From positions 1 to 12,667 of the forward strand of contig JBBRNH010000122.1 of NCBI GenBank assembly GCA_038230415.1: 12,667 nucleotides of DNA. The letters run 5' to 3'. Position 1 is the stretch's first letter; every line of letters starts with the position of its first letter. The notes below the pieces were generated by a model. It had not been told where the DNA came from, did no database searches, and was given only the letters and a program-made list of their open reading frames with translations. Position numbers and translations under genes: made by a program. The stretch is from JBBRNH01 sp038230415 (lineage in GTDB: Bacteria > Bacteroidota > Bacteroidia > Cytophagales > Spirosomataceae). Below are positions 1 through 7,033 of this stretch, piece after piece.

Positions 1-3000
1 ACGGAAGACGAATACCTCGACATTATTGACAAACTGCCGGGCAACAACCAGCATTTAGACGATAAAGACCCTAACAAGTTCATTGCCAAGATGGGGGCCG
101 ATGCGCTGGAGATGCTGCTGTCGCGGGTGAAACTCGATGAACTGTCGTACTCGTTGCGACACTCGTCGGCTACTGATACGTCGCAGCAACGCAAAGCCGA
201 AGCACTGAAACGGTTGAAAGTTGTGGAAGCCTTCCGCGATGCCAACACCCGAATTCAGAATAACCCGTCCTGGATGATTATCAAGATGGTGCCGGTGATT
301 CCGCCGGAACTGCGCCCGTTGGTGCCGCTCGACGGTGGCCGGTTTGCTACGTCTGACCTCAACGATTTGTATCGCCGGGTAATCATTCGGAACAACCGCC
401 TGAAACGCCTGATCGAGATTAAAGCGCCCGAAGTAATTCTCCGCAATGAAAAGCGGATGTTGCAAGAAGCCGTTGACTCGCTCTTCGACAACTCGCGGAA
501 AGTAAACGCCGTGCGCTCAGAAGGCAACCGCGCCCTGAAATCCCTGTCAGATATGCTGAAAGGCAAGCAGGGCCGTTTCCGGCAAAACCTCCTCGGTAAG
601 CGGGTTGACTATTCGGGCCGCTCCGTGATTGTGGTGGGGCCGGAGTTGAAACTCCACGAGTGCGGACTGCCCAAAGACATGGCGGCTGAGTTATTCAAGC
701 CGTTTGTGATTCGCAAACTCATTGAGCGCGGCATCGTCAAGACCGTGAAATCGGCCAAGAAAATCGTTGACCGCAAAGACCCCGTTATCTGGGATATCTT
801 AGAAAACGTGTTGAAGGGCCACCCGATTCTGCTGAACCGTGCGCCAACGCTGCACCGGCTTGGTATTCAGGCGTTCCAGCCTAAACTGATTGAGGGAAAA
901 GCGATTCAGTTGCACCCGCTCGTCTGTACGGCTTTCAACGCTGACTTTGACGGCGACCAAATGGCCGTTCACGTGCCGCTTGGTCAGGAAGCCGTGCTGG
1001 AAGCATCGCTACTGATGCTGGCTTCGCACAATATTCTGAACCCGGCCAATGGCGCACCAATCACCGTACCGTCGCAGGACATGGTGCTTGGGTTATACTA
1101 TGTGACCAAAGGCCGAGTTAGTACCCCTGAATACCCGATTGCAGGCGAAGGCGGCACATTTTATGGAGCCGAAGAGGTGATTATTGCCCTTAACGAAGGC
1201 GCGATCTCGAAACACGCTAACATCAAATGCCGGGTAGAAGTCCGCAATGATAAGGGGCAGTTGGAGACCAAAGTGATTGATACCGTTGCCGGTCGGTTGC
1301 TGTTTAATCAGGCGGTACCGAAGGAAGTTGGCTATATCAACGAACTCCTGACCAAGAAGAAGTTGCAGCAGATTATCGCGCTCATCTTCAAGATTTCGGG
1401 CGGTGCGCGCTGCGCTCAGTTCCTCGATGAAATCAAAGAACTTGGTTTTCAGACGGCCTTCAAAGGTGGTTTGTCAATCGGGTTGAGCGACGTGCAAATC
1501 CCGGATACCAAGCAGAGCATGATTCGGGATGCTAAAGCCGAGGTGCAGACTGTTTGGGATAACTACCTGATGGGTCTCATCACCGAAAACGAACGCTATA
1601 ATCAGGTTATTGACATCTGGACGCGGGTAAACTCGAAGTTGACTGAGACGCTGATGAAGCAGTTGGAGGCCGATCAGGGTGGTTTCAACTCGATTTACAT
1701 GATGATGCACTCCGGCGCACGGGGTTCACGCGAGCAAATCAGGCAGTTGGGCGGTATGCGCGGACTGATGGCGAAACCACAGAAAAACCTGCAAGGCTCG
1801 GTTGGTGAGATTATCGAAAACCCGATTCTGTCGAACTTCAAAGAAGGTCTCGACGTGTTGGAGTACTTTATCTCGACGCACGGCGCACGGAAAGGTTTGG
1901 CCGATACGGCCCTGAAAACGGCTGATGCCGGTTATCTGACCCGCCGGTTACACGACGTGGCGCAGGACGTAATCATCAATGAAGAAGATTGCGGTACGTT
2001 GCGGGGCTTGCAGGTATCGGCCTTGAAAGACAACGAAGACATTGTTGAGCCGCTGTCAGAGCGGATTCTGGGCCGGACAGCCGTTCACGATGTGTATGAT
2101 CCGCTCGTGAAAGACGAAGCTGGCAATCCGTTGCTGATTATCGCATCGGGTAGTTTGATTACCGAGGAAATTGCGGCCCACATTGATGCCACGAGCATCG
2201 AAACTGTCGAAATCCGGTCGGTGCTGACCTGCGAATCGAAGCGGGGCGTTTGTGGGAAATGCTACGGGCGCAACCTCGCTACGGGCCGCATGGTGGACAT
2301 TGGTGAAGCGGTGGGCGTAATTGCTTCGCAGTCAATCGGTGAGCCGGGTACGCAGTTGACGCTTCGTACCTTCCACGTGGGTGGTACGGCTTCGAACATC
2401 GCGGTTGACGCGGCTTTGAAAGCCAAGTTCGACGGGATTATCGAGTTTGAAGAACTACGGATTGTGGATTCGGAAGATTCTGACAAGAACCCACAGACGG
2501 TTGTGATGGGCCGGTCAGGAGAAATCAGGATTGTGAATGCCAACGACCGCAGTCAGATTCTGATCGGTAACAACGTGCCTTACGGGGCTATTCTGCGGGT
2601 GAAAAACGGCGATGTGGTGAAGAAAGGCGATGAAATCTGCGCCTGGGATCCTTACAACGCGCTGATTCTGTCGGAGATAACGGGTGTTGTTACGTTCGAT
2701 GCCATCGAAGAAGCGATTACCTACCGCGAGGAGTTTGACGAACAGACGGGCTTCCAGGAGATGGTGATTATCGAAACCCGCGACAAAACCAAGAACCCGG
2801 CTATCGTGGTGACAGGGACAAGCGTACTGCTCGAAGATACGACCGAGAAGAGCTACAACCTGCCCGTTAGTGCGCGTCTTGTGGTGAAAACCGGACAGAC
2901 GATCAAAGCCGGTCAGCCATTAGCGAAGATTCCGCGTAACGTAGGTAAAACCCGTGACATTACGGGTGGTCTGCCCCGCGTAACAGAATTGTTCGAGGCC

Positions 3001-3900
3001 CGGAACCCGTCGAACCCCGCCGTTGTGTCGGAGATTGACGGTGTTGTTACCTACGGAGCCATCAAGCGGGGTAACCGCGAGATTTACATCGAATCGAAAG
3101 ATGGCACGAAGAAGAAATACATGGTGCCGCTGTCGAAGTTTATTCTCGTGCAGGACAACGACTTTGTGAAAGCCGGTGATCCGCTGTCTGACGGAGCCAT
3201 CACGCCGAGCGATATTCTCGCTATCAAAGGGCCAACCGCCGTTCAGGAGTACTTGGTGAATGAAATTCAGGAAGTATATCGCTTGCAGGGGGTGAAAATC
3301 AATGATAAGCACATCGAAGCCATCGTGCGGCAGATGATGCAGAAAGTCGAAATCATTGACTCTGGCGACACCAACTTCCTCGAAGGTCAAGTGGTGGATA
3401 AGTTCTCGTTCCGCAACGAGAATAACAAAACGATGGACGCGAAAGTGGTGATGGATGCCGGTGATTCGGACAGCCTGAAACCCGGTCAGATCGTGACCAC
3501 CCGCCGACTGCGCGATGAGAATTCGGGCCTGAAACGGCGCGATTTGAAACTCGTCACCGTTCGGGATGCCATGGCCGCCGTGTCGCAGCCAACGCTGATG
3601 GGCATTACGCAATCGTCGCTGGGTACGGAGAGCTTTATCTCGGCGGCCTCATTCCAGGAGACGACGAAGGTATTGTCGGAGGCCTCGATCCGGGGCAAAC
3701 GCGATACGCTCGAAGGCTTGAAAGAGAACGTGATTGTGGGCCACCTGATTCCGGCTGGTACGGGAACGCGCCGGTATTTGCAGACCATTGTTGGTTCGCA
3801 GGAAGAATACCAGGTCATTACCGAATCGAAGGAGCAGTTTGTGGCAGCGGCCAAGACCAAAAAGCGGGCTACAGCCGCCGAAAAAGCAACGGCGCAGTAA
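1..3900 (+). CDS. rpoC: DNA-directed RNA polymerase subunit beta' (5' end cut off by the window)
   Basis: This is the largest catalytic subunit of RNA polymerase, which polymerises RNA in the cytoplasm as part of the alpha2-beta-beta'-omega core. The frame is open from base 1, so the start lies upstream; 1299 residues are visible, and about 130-140 N-terminal residues (zinc-ribbon and clamp start) are missing if the usual Bacteroidota length of about 1430 applies. In window numbering, the Mg-binding motif NADFDGD is at 313-319 with aspartates 315, 317 and 319. The bridge-helix region contains HSGARGS and GMRGLMAKP, and the trigger loop contains ADTALKTADAGYLTRR. The second zinc site is formed by C664, C744, C751 and C754. 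The tail is rich in Ala and Lys. The gene ends with TAA just before a strong hairpin, so transcription probably stops there. rpoB would be expected upstream. No frameshift or missing catalytic residue is seen. Confidence 0.98.
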   Translation, partial: TEDEYLDIIDKLPGNNQHLDDKDPNKFIAKMGADALEMLLSRVKLDELSYSLRHSSATDTSQQRKAEALKRLKVVEAFRDANTRIQNNPSWMIIKMVPVIPPELRPLVPLDGGRFATSDLNDLYRRVIIRNNRLKRLIEIKAPEVILRNEKRMLQEAVDSLFDNSRKVNAVRSEGNRALKSLSDMLKGKQGRFRQNLLGKRVDYSGRSVIVVGPELKLHECGLPKDMAAELFKPFVIRKLIERGIVKTVKSAKKIVDRKDPVIWDILENVLKGHPILLNRAPTLHRLGIQAFQPKLIEGKAIQLHPLVCTAFNADFDGDQMAVHVPLGQEAVLEASLLMLASHNILNPANGAPITVPSQDMVLGLYYVTKGRVSTPEYPIAGEGGTFYGAEEVIIALNEGAISKHANIKCRVEVRNDKGQLETKVIDTVAGRLLFNQAVPKEVGYINELLTKKKLQQIIALIFKISGGARCAQFLDEIKELGFQTAFKGGLSIGLSDVQIPDTKQSMIRDAKAEVQTVWDNYLMGLITENERYNQVIDIWTRVNSKLTETLMKQLEADQGGFNSIYMMMHSGARGSREQIRQLGGMRGLMAKPQKNLQGSVGEIIENPILSNFKEGLDVLEYFISTHGARKGLADTALKTADAGYLTRRLHDVAQDVIINEEDCGTLRGLQVSALKDNEDIVEPLSERILGRTAVHDVYDPLVKDEAGNPLLIIASGSLITEEIAAHIDATSIETVEIRSVLTCESKRGVCGKCYGRNLATGRMVDIGEAVGVIASQSIGEPGTQLTLRTFHVGGTASNIAVDAALKAKFDGIIEFEELRIVDSEDSDKNPQTVVMGRSGEIRIVNANDRSQILIGNNVPYGAILRVKNGDVVKKGDEICAWDPYNALILSEITGVVTFDAIEEAITYREEFDEQTGFQEMVIIETRDKTKNPAIVVTGTSVLLEDTTEKSYNLPVSARLVVKTGQTIKAGQPLAKIPRNVGKTRDITGGLPRVTELFEARNPSNPAVVSEIDGVVTYGAIKRGNREIYIESKDGTKKKYMVPLSKFILVQDNDFVKAGDPLSDGAITPSDILAIKGPTAVQEYLVNEIQEVYRLQGVKINDKHIEAIVRQMMQKVEIIDSGDTNFLEGQVVDKFSFRNENNKTMDAKVVMDAGDSDSLKPGQIVTTRRLRDENSGLKRRDLKLVTVRDAMAAVSQPTLMGITQSSLGTESFISAASFQETTKVLSEASIRGKRDTLEGLKENVIVGHLIPAGTGTRRYLQTIVGSQEEYQVITESKEQFVAAAKTKKRATAAEKATAQ

Positions 3901-3922
3901 GCAATTCAGCACATACAGTAAC

Positions 3923-3958
3923 GGCAACGGCCAAACTCGCGAGGGTTTGGCCGTTGCC
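3923..3958 (+). terminator. Hairpin after rpoC, probable terminator (copy 1 of a duplicated element)
   Basis: The left arm 3923-3938 pairs with 3943-3958 over 16 bp, including one T-G wobble, around a GCGA loop of the stable GNRA type. The hairpin starts 22 bases after the rpoC stop codon. It lacks an immediate T tract; the first run of four T is 3967-3970, which makes it an atypical intrinsic terminator. Its core at 3925-3956 matches 4555-4586 at 30 of 32 bases in the same orientation. It could also be a dispersed palindromic repeat that happens to lie here. Confidence 0.72.
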
Positions 3959-4005
3959 ATTGCTGGTTTTGGGGTAAATTGGTGCCGATTTGATTCGTTC
4001 GATAA

Positions 4006-4293
4006 ATGCCTACGTTCTTCGTTAAATTTGGGTGGCGATTCTTCGCCTACGTTTATGACTTGATTGGTGAACCGTTTCATATTCACGTTATCGGTCATAA
4101 AAAGACGTGCAAATACTGGATTTATGAAGACGGAAGCGTAGAACTATCTCAGAATGTGGGTTTTACAAGAACGGAACTAAAACGTATCGAACAGGCAATC
4201 GCCGATCAGATAAAAGACATTCAAGAAGACTATGAGCATTTCTGTGAGGAAAACGGGTATCCCGTCAATTACAAAACCAGCCGCAAAACGTAG
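4006..4293 (+). CDS. DUF4160 domain protein, possible toxin-antitoxin-like partner
   Basis: This is a 95-residue protein whose whole length fits the DUF4160 family. It has an N-terminal MPTFFVKFGWRFFAY-type strand, the family's hallmark EPFHIHV segment (residues about 22-28), a KYWIYEDGSVEL segment and a C-terminal helical part (TRTELKRIEQAIADQIKDI). Its biochemical function is not established. The family is often seen next to DUF2442 genes, as here, and such pairs are usually suspected to be toxin-antitoxin-like modules. The ATG at 4006 puts the conserved N-terminus at residue 1. No Shine-Dalgarno sequence is visible. A weak promoter candidate is TTG at 3954-3956 with TAAATTGG at 3975-3982, 18 bases apart and one mismatch from TAnnTTTG; it would use the right arm of the upstream hairpin. 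The gene overlaps the next one by 62 bases and is AT-richer than its housekeeping neighbours. Confidence 0.8.
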   Translation: MPTFFVKFGWRFFAYVYDLIGEPFHIHVIGHKKTCKYWIYEDGSVELSQNVGFTRTELKRIEQAIADQIKDIQEDYEHFCEENGYPVNYKTSRKT

Positions 4294-4537
4294 GCGACCA
4301 CTTTTGAAGGATTTGCCGACGTTTGAAAAGGCCGAAATAAAGCCAGAACACATCTGGTTTACGTTAAACGATGGGCGAATTATTGCCATACCTATTGTCT
4401 GGTCAAAACGACTAACAACTGCGACGATTGCCCAACGGCAAAACTTTTCTTTGTCTGATTATTTTGTATTTTGGGATGAAGTAGATGAGATTATCTCGAT
4501 GGAAAGCATTTTGTTTGGCAATAAACTTTGGCTTTAA
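4232..4537 (+). CDS. DUF2442 domain protein, partner of the DUF4160 gene
   Basis: This is a 101-residue protein. Residues about 34-95 fit the DUF2442 family: a HIWFTLNDGRIIAIPIVW strand pair, the following RLTTAT-AQR segment, and a final FVFWDEVDEIISMESILFG that matches the family's usual W-x-x-(L/V)-D-E-x-I-S ending. The first 30 residues form a basic leader (VRK, KPAAKRRRP) not needed for the domain; most of it is encoded in the 62-base overlap with the DUF4160 gene. The ATG at 4232 is used here. An in-frame TTG at 4304, after the DUF4160 stop, would give a shorter protein of domain size and is a real alternative. The overlap implies co-transcription and probably coupled translation. If the pair is a toxin-antitoxin module, which member is the toxin cannot be read from sequence. 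A hairpin follows 17 bases after the stop. Confidence 0.75.
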   Translation: MSISVRKTGIPSITKPAAKRRRPLLKDLPTFEKAEIKPEHIWFTLNDGRIIAIPIVWSKRLTTATIAQRQNFSLSDYFVFWDEVDEIISMESILFGNKLWL

Positions 4538-4554
4538 CTACATCAAACAATCGT

Positions 4555-4586
4555 CAACGGCCAAACTCGCAGGGGTTTGGCCGTTG
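4555..4586 (+). terminator. Hairpin after the DUF4160/DUF2442 pair, probable terminator (copy 2)
   Basis: The arms 4555-4568 and 4573-4586 pair over 14 bp, including one T-G wobble, around a GCAG loop. It is a near copy of the hairpin after rpoC; the only two differences lie in the loop and its closing edge (GA against AG). A run of four T follows at 4591-4594. It would separate the small gene pair from the helicase promoter downstream. The outer two pairs present in copy 1 are absent here. Confidence 0.68.
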
Positions 4587-4625
4587 TGCGTTTTGACCGA
4601 TAACGTCAGAGTTGGCAACGGGGAA

Positions 4626-4661
4626 TTTGGCCTGACGCGAGCAAATTATTCCGTAATTTTG
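4626..4661 (+). promoter_or_regulatory. Bacteroidota-type promoter for the helicase gene
   Basis: TAATTTTG at 4654-4661 is an exact match to the Bacteroidota -7 consensus TAnnTTTG. TTTG at 4626-4629 is the only upstream -33 candidate; the spacing of 24 bases is slightly longer than the usual 17-23. Transcription would begin near 4667-4670, leaving a leader of about 25 bases before the ATG at 4694. The -33 element lies inside a 6-bp inverted repeat (4604-4609 with 4632-4637, CGTCAG/CTGACG), which could be an operator or chance. Confidence 0.55.
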
Positions 4662-4693
4662 ATTGTTATACCCTAACGAACATCCCCCAAATT

Positions 4694-7033
4694 ATGGTTG
4701 ATTACATCTCTGGCCTGAACGACCCCCAGCGGCAGGCAGTCATGCACGGCGACGGGCCGCTGATGATTATTGCCGGGGCCGGATCGGGCAAAACCCGCGT
4801 CCTGACGTTTAGAATCGCGTATTTGATCGAGAATGGTATTGACCCATTCCGCATTTTGGCCCTGACCTTTACTAACAAAGCGGCTGGTGAAATGCGGCAC
4901 CGGATCGAGAAGGTGGTTGGCTCCGAAGCGCGGAATATCTGGATGGGAACGTTTCACTCGGTCTTTGCCAAGATTTTGCGGATAGAAGGCCACGCGATGG
5001 GCTACACCTCGAATTTCTCGATTTACGATTCTGACGATTCTAAATCGCTGCTCCGAAGTTTGGTAAAGGAAATGGGTTTAGACGATAAAACATACCGCAT
5101 AAACAGCGTTTTCAGCAAGATTTCGGGTGCAAAAAACCGGCTCATCGGCCCGGAAGATTATGCGGCTAACCCCGTGATTAAGGCCGACGACGAAGCCGCC
5201 CGGATGCCCGAAGTAGCCCGGATTTATAAGCAATACGCGCTACGGTGTTTCCAGGCCAACGCCATGGATTTCGATGATCTGCTGTTCAACACAAACGTCC
5301 TTTTCCGCGATCACTTAGCCGTTTTAAATAAGTATCAGCACAAGTTTAAGCACGTGCTGGTTGACGAATTTCAGGATACAAATATCTCTCAGTATCTGAT
5401 TACCAGAAAATTAGCGGCTGTGCATCAGAATATTTGCGTCGTTGGCGACGACGCACAAAGCATCTACGCCTTTCGCGGGGCCGACATTGAAAACATCCTG
5501 AATTTCCAGCGCGACTACGGTAAAGACACCGTTAAAATCGTGAAGTTGGAGCAGAATTACCGCTCCACGAAAACCATTGTACAAGCGGCCAACTCGATCA
5601 TTGCCCGGAACCGCAACCAACTCGAAAAGCACATTTTCACCGATAATGAAGACGGCACCCTGATTGACGTGATCAAAGCCGCGTCTGACAACGAAGAAGG
5701 TCGCTTGGTTGCCAACGCCATTTTTGAGGCCAAAACGCAGGGCGGGATTCTTAATAATGACATCGCGATTCTGTACCGGACCAACGCGCAATCCCGCGCC
5801 TTTGAAGAGGCTCTGCGCCGACTCAGCATCAAATACCGTATTATTGGCGGGCTGTCGTTTTATCAGCGCAAAGAAATCAAAGACCTCATTGCCTACTTGC
5901 GTTTCACGGTTAATCAGCAGGACGAAGAAGCGTTTAAGCGCATTATCAACCTGCCCAAACGCGGCATCGGTGACACGACGGTGGCTAAAATCTCGGTGCT
6001 GGCAAGTGAGAAAAATATACCCGTTTGGGAAGTCGTCGCCAACATTACGCAGCACGTGGCGGGCCGGGCCGGTATCGCTATTGAAGGTTTTGCCGATCTG
6101 ATTAAGAGTTTCAAACTCCTCATTGACAAAAAGGATGCCTACGACGTGGCCTCGCACATTGCCAAAGCGTCGGGAATTTTGCGCGAACTCCACGACGATA
6201 AAACCGTTGAAGGATTGGCCCGCTACGAAAACGTGCAAGCCCTGCTGAACGCCATCAAAGAATTTGTGGACAACCCGGAGAACGACGACAAATCGCTGAG
6301 TTCGTTCCTGCAAACGGTTTCGCTGCTGACTACTGCCGACGAAAAAGAAGACGATGGCGACAACGACAAAGTTACGATGATGACCATTCATGCAGCTAAA
6401 GGCTTGGAATTCAAGCACGTACACATCGTAGGGCTGGAAGAAGACCTGTTTCCGAGCCAGATGATGCTCGAAAGCCGAGCCAATCTCGAAGAGGAACGAC
6501 GGTTGTTTTACGTGGCAATTACCCGCGCCGAGAAAAAGCTGACGCTCTCCTTCGCTGAGTCGCGGTACCATTACGGGCGGCTAAAAACCTGCGAACCAAG
6601 CCGTTTTTTGATGGAGATGGAGCAAAAATATCTGACGATGGCCGGGTCACGGCAGTCGGGTGGGCGTTCGGAGAGTGGCCGGGCTGCGTCGGGAACCGGG
6701 TTAGACACCCGCGACTCGAATCGTACCGCCGACCGGCACCGCGATGAGATGCCCTCGCCGGGTTCGATGAGTTTTGTGCGGAGCTTAGCCCAGCGCACGG
6801 CCCGGAATCAGTCTCCTCAGCCGACGGTGACGCACAAGCCGTCGGAGAATTTTGCCGCCAGCGACACTGCCACGTTATTGGCCGGGATGAAAGTGGAACA
6901 CACCAAGTTCGGTTTTGGCACCGTGTCTGCCGTTACGGCCAACGGCACCGACCGCAAAGCCGTGATTCAGTTTGATACCGAAGGTGAAAAGACGCTGTTG
7001 CTCAGTTTCGCCAAACTGCGGATTGTGACGTAG
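4694..7033 (+). CDS. pcrA: UvrD/PcrA-family ATP-dependent 3'-5' DNA helicase
   Basis: This is a superfamily 1A helicase of 779 residues, a normal length for PcrA/UvrD. It unwinds DNA in repair, replication restart and removal of stalled RNA polymerase or recombinase filaments. The motifs are in the right order: Q motif LNDPQRQAV (8-16), Walker A AGAGSGKT (27-34), motif Ia LTFTNKAAGEM, motif Ib GTFHS, Walker B DEFQDTN (224-230), motif III GDDAQSIYAFRGA, motif IV QNYRS, motif V TIHAAKGLEF and motif VI YVAITRA (606-612). A Ser/Gly/Arg-rich linker of about 75 residues (about 650-725) leads to a C-terminal module (731-779) with KFGFGTV, matching the Tudor-like RNA-polymerase-binding tail of PcrA. 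The ATG at 4694 puts the Q motif at the expected distance from the N-terminus. It lies downstream of its own promoter and overlaps the opposing cobA by about 32 bases. The UvrD, PcrA and Rep labels are hard to separate by eye. Confidence 0.96.
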   Translation: MVDYISGLNDPQRQAVMHGDGPLMIIAGAGSGKTRVLTFRIAYLIENGIDPFRILALTFTNKAAGEMRHRIEKVVGSEARNIWMGTFHSVFAKILRIEGHAMGYTSNFSIYDSDDSKSLLRSLVKEMGLDDKTYRINSVFSKISGAKNRLIGPEDYAANPVIKADDEAARMPEVARIYKQYALRCFQANAMDFDDLLFNTNVLFRDHLAVLNKYQHKFKHVLVDEFQDTNISQYLITRKLAAVHQNICVVGDDAQSIYAFRGADIENILNFQRDYGKDTVKIVKLEQNYRSTKTIVQAANSIIARNRNQLEKHIFTDNEDGTLIDVIKAASDNEEGRLVANAIFEAKTQGGILNNDIAILYRTNAQSRAFEEALRRLSIKYRIIGGLSFYQRKEIKDLIAYLRFTVNQQDEEAFKRIINLPKRGIGDTTVAKISVLASEKNIPVWEVVANITQHVAGRAGIAIEGFADLIKSFKLLIDKKDAYDVASHIAKASGILRELHDDKTVEGLARYENVQALLNAIKEFVDNPENDDKSLSSFLQTVSLLTTADEKEDDGDNDKVTMMTIHAAKGLEFKHVHIVGLEEDLFPSQMMLESRANLEEERRLFYVAITRAEKKLTLSFAESRYHYGRLKTCEPSRFLMEMEQKYLTMAGSRQSGGRSESGRAASGTGLDTRDSNRTADRHRDEMPSPGSMSFVRSLAQRTARNQSPQPTVTHKPSENFAASDTATLLAGMKVEHTKFGFGTVSAVTANGTDRKAVIQFDTEGEKTLLLSFAKLRIVT

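Larger units (their letters stand above)
3923..4586 (+). other. AT-rich two-gene cassette bracketed by duplicated hairpins
   Basis: This segment runs from the first hairpin to its near-identical copy and contains only the DUF4160/DUF2442 gene pair. Base composition departs from its surroundings: 4441-4500 has 17 G or C in 60 bases and 4081-4140 has 23, against 34 in a typical rpoC stretch (901-960). The two hairpins are in direct orientation, as their asymmetric loops show. Seen directly: the duplication and the composition shift. Inferred: the pair arrived as a unit and the terminator was duplicated in the process, or the unit carries its own terminator. No transposase, integrase or clean target-site duplication is visible. 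Confidence 0.5.

Noticed and set aside
2920..3612. Open frame of 230 codons antisense to rpoC
   Set aside because: It is inside a highly conserved part of rpoC, and its His/Arg/Phe-rich translation has no domain pattern.
3788..4063. Plus-strand frame of 91 codons crossing the rpoC end and the terminator
   Set aside because: It runs through the rpoC coding end and the hairpin in another frame, and its product is low-complexity and basic without family resemblance.
4485..4676. Plus-strand frame of 63 codons between the DUF2442 gene and the helicase
   Set aside because: It crosses the end of the DUF2442 gene, the second hairpin and the helicase promoter. Nothing in it resembles a protein family.
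5411..6571. Long open frame of 386 codons antisense to the helicase gene
   Set aside because: It lies wholly inside pcrA, whose helicase motifs are all intact. The translation has no recognisable domain and looks like a codon-bias shadow.
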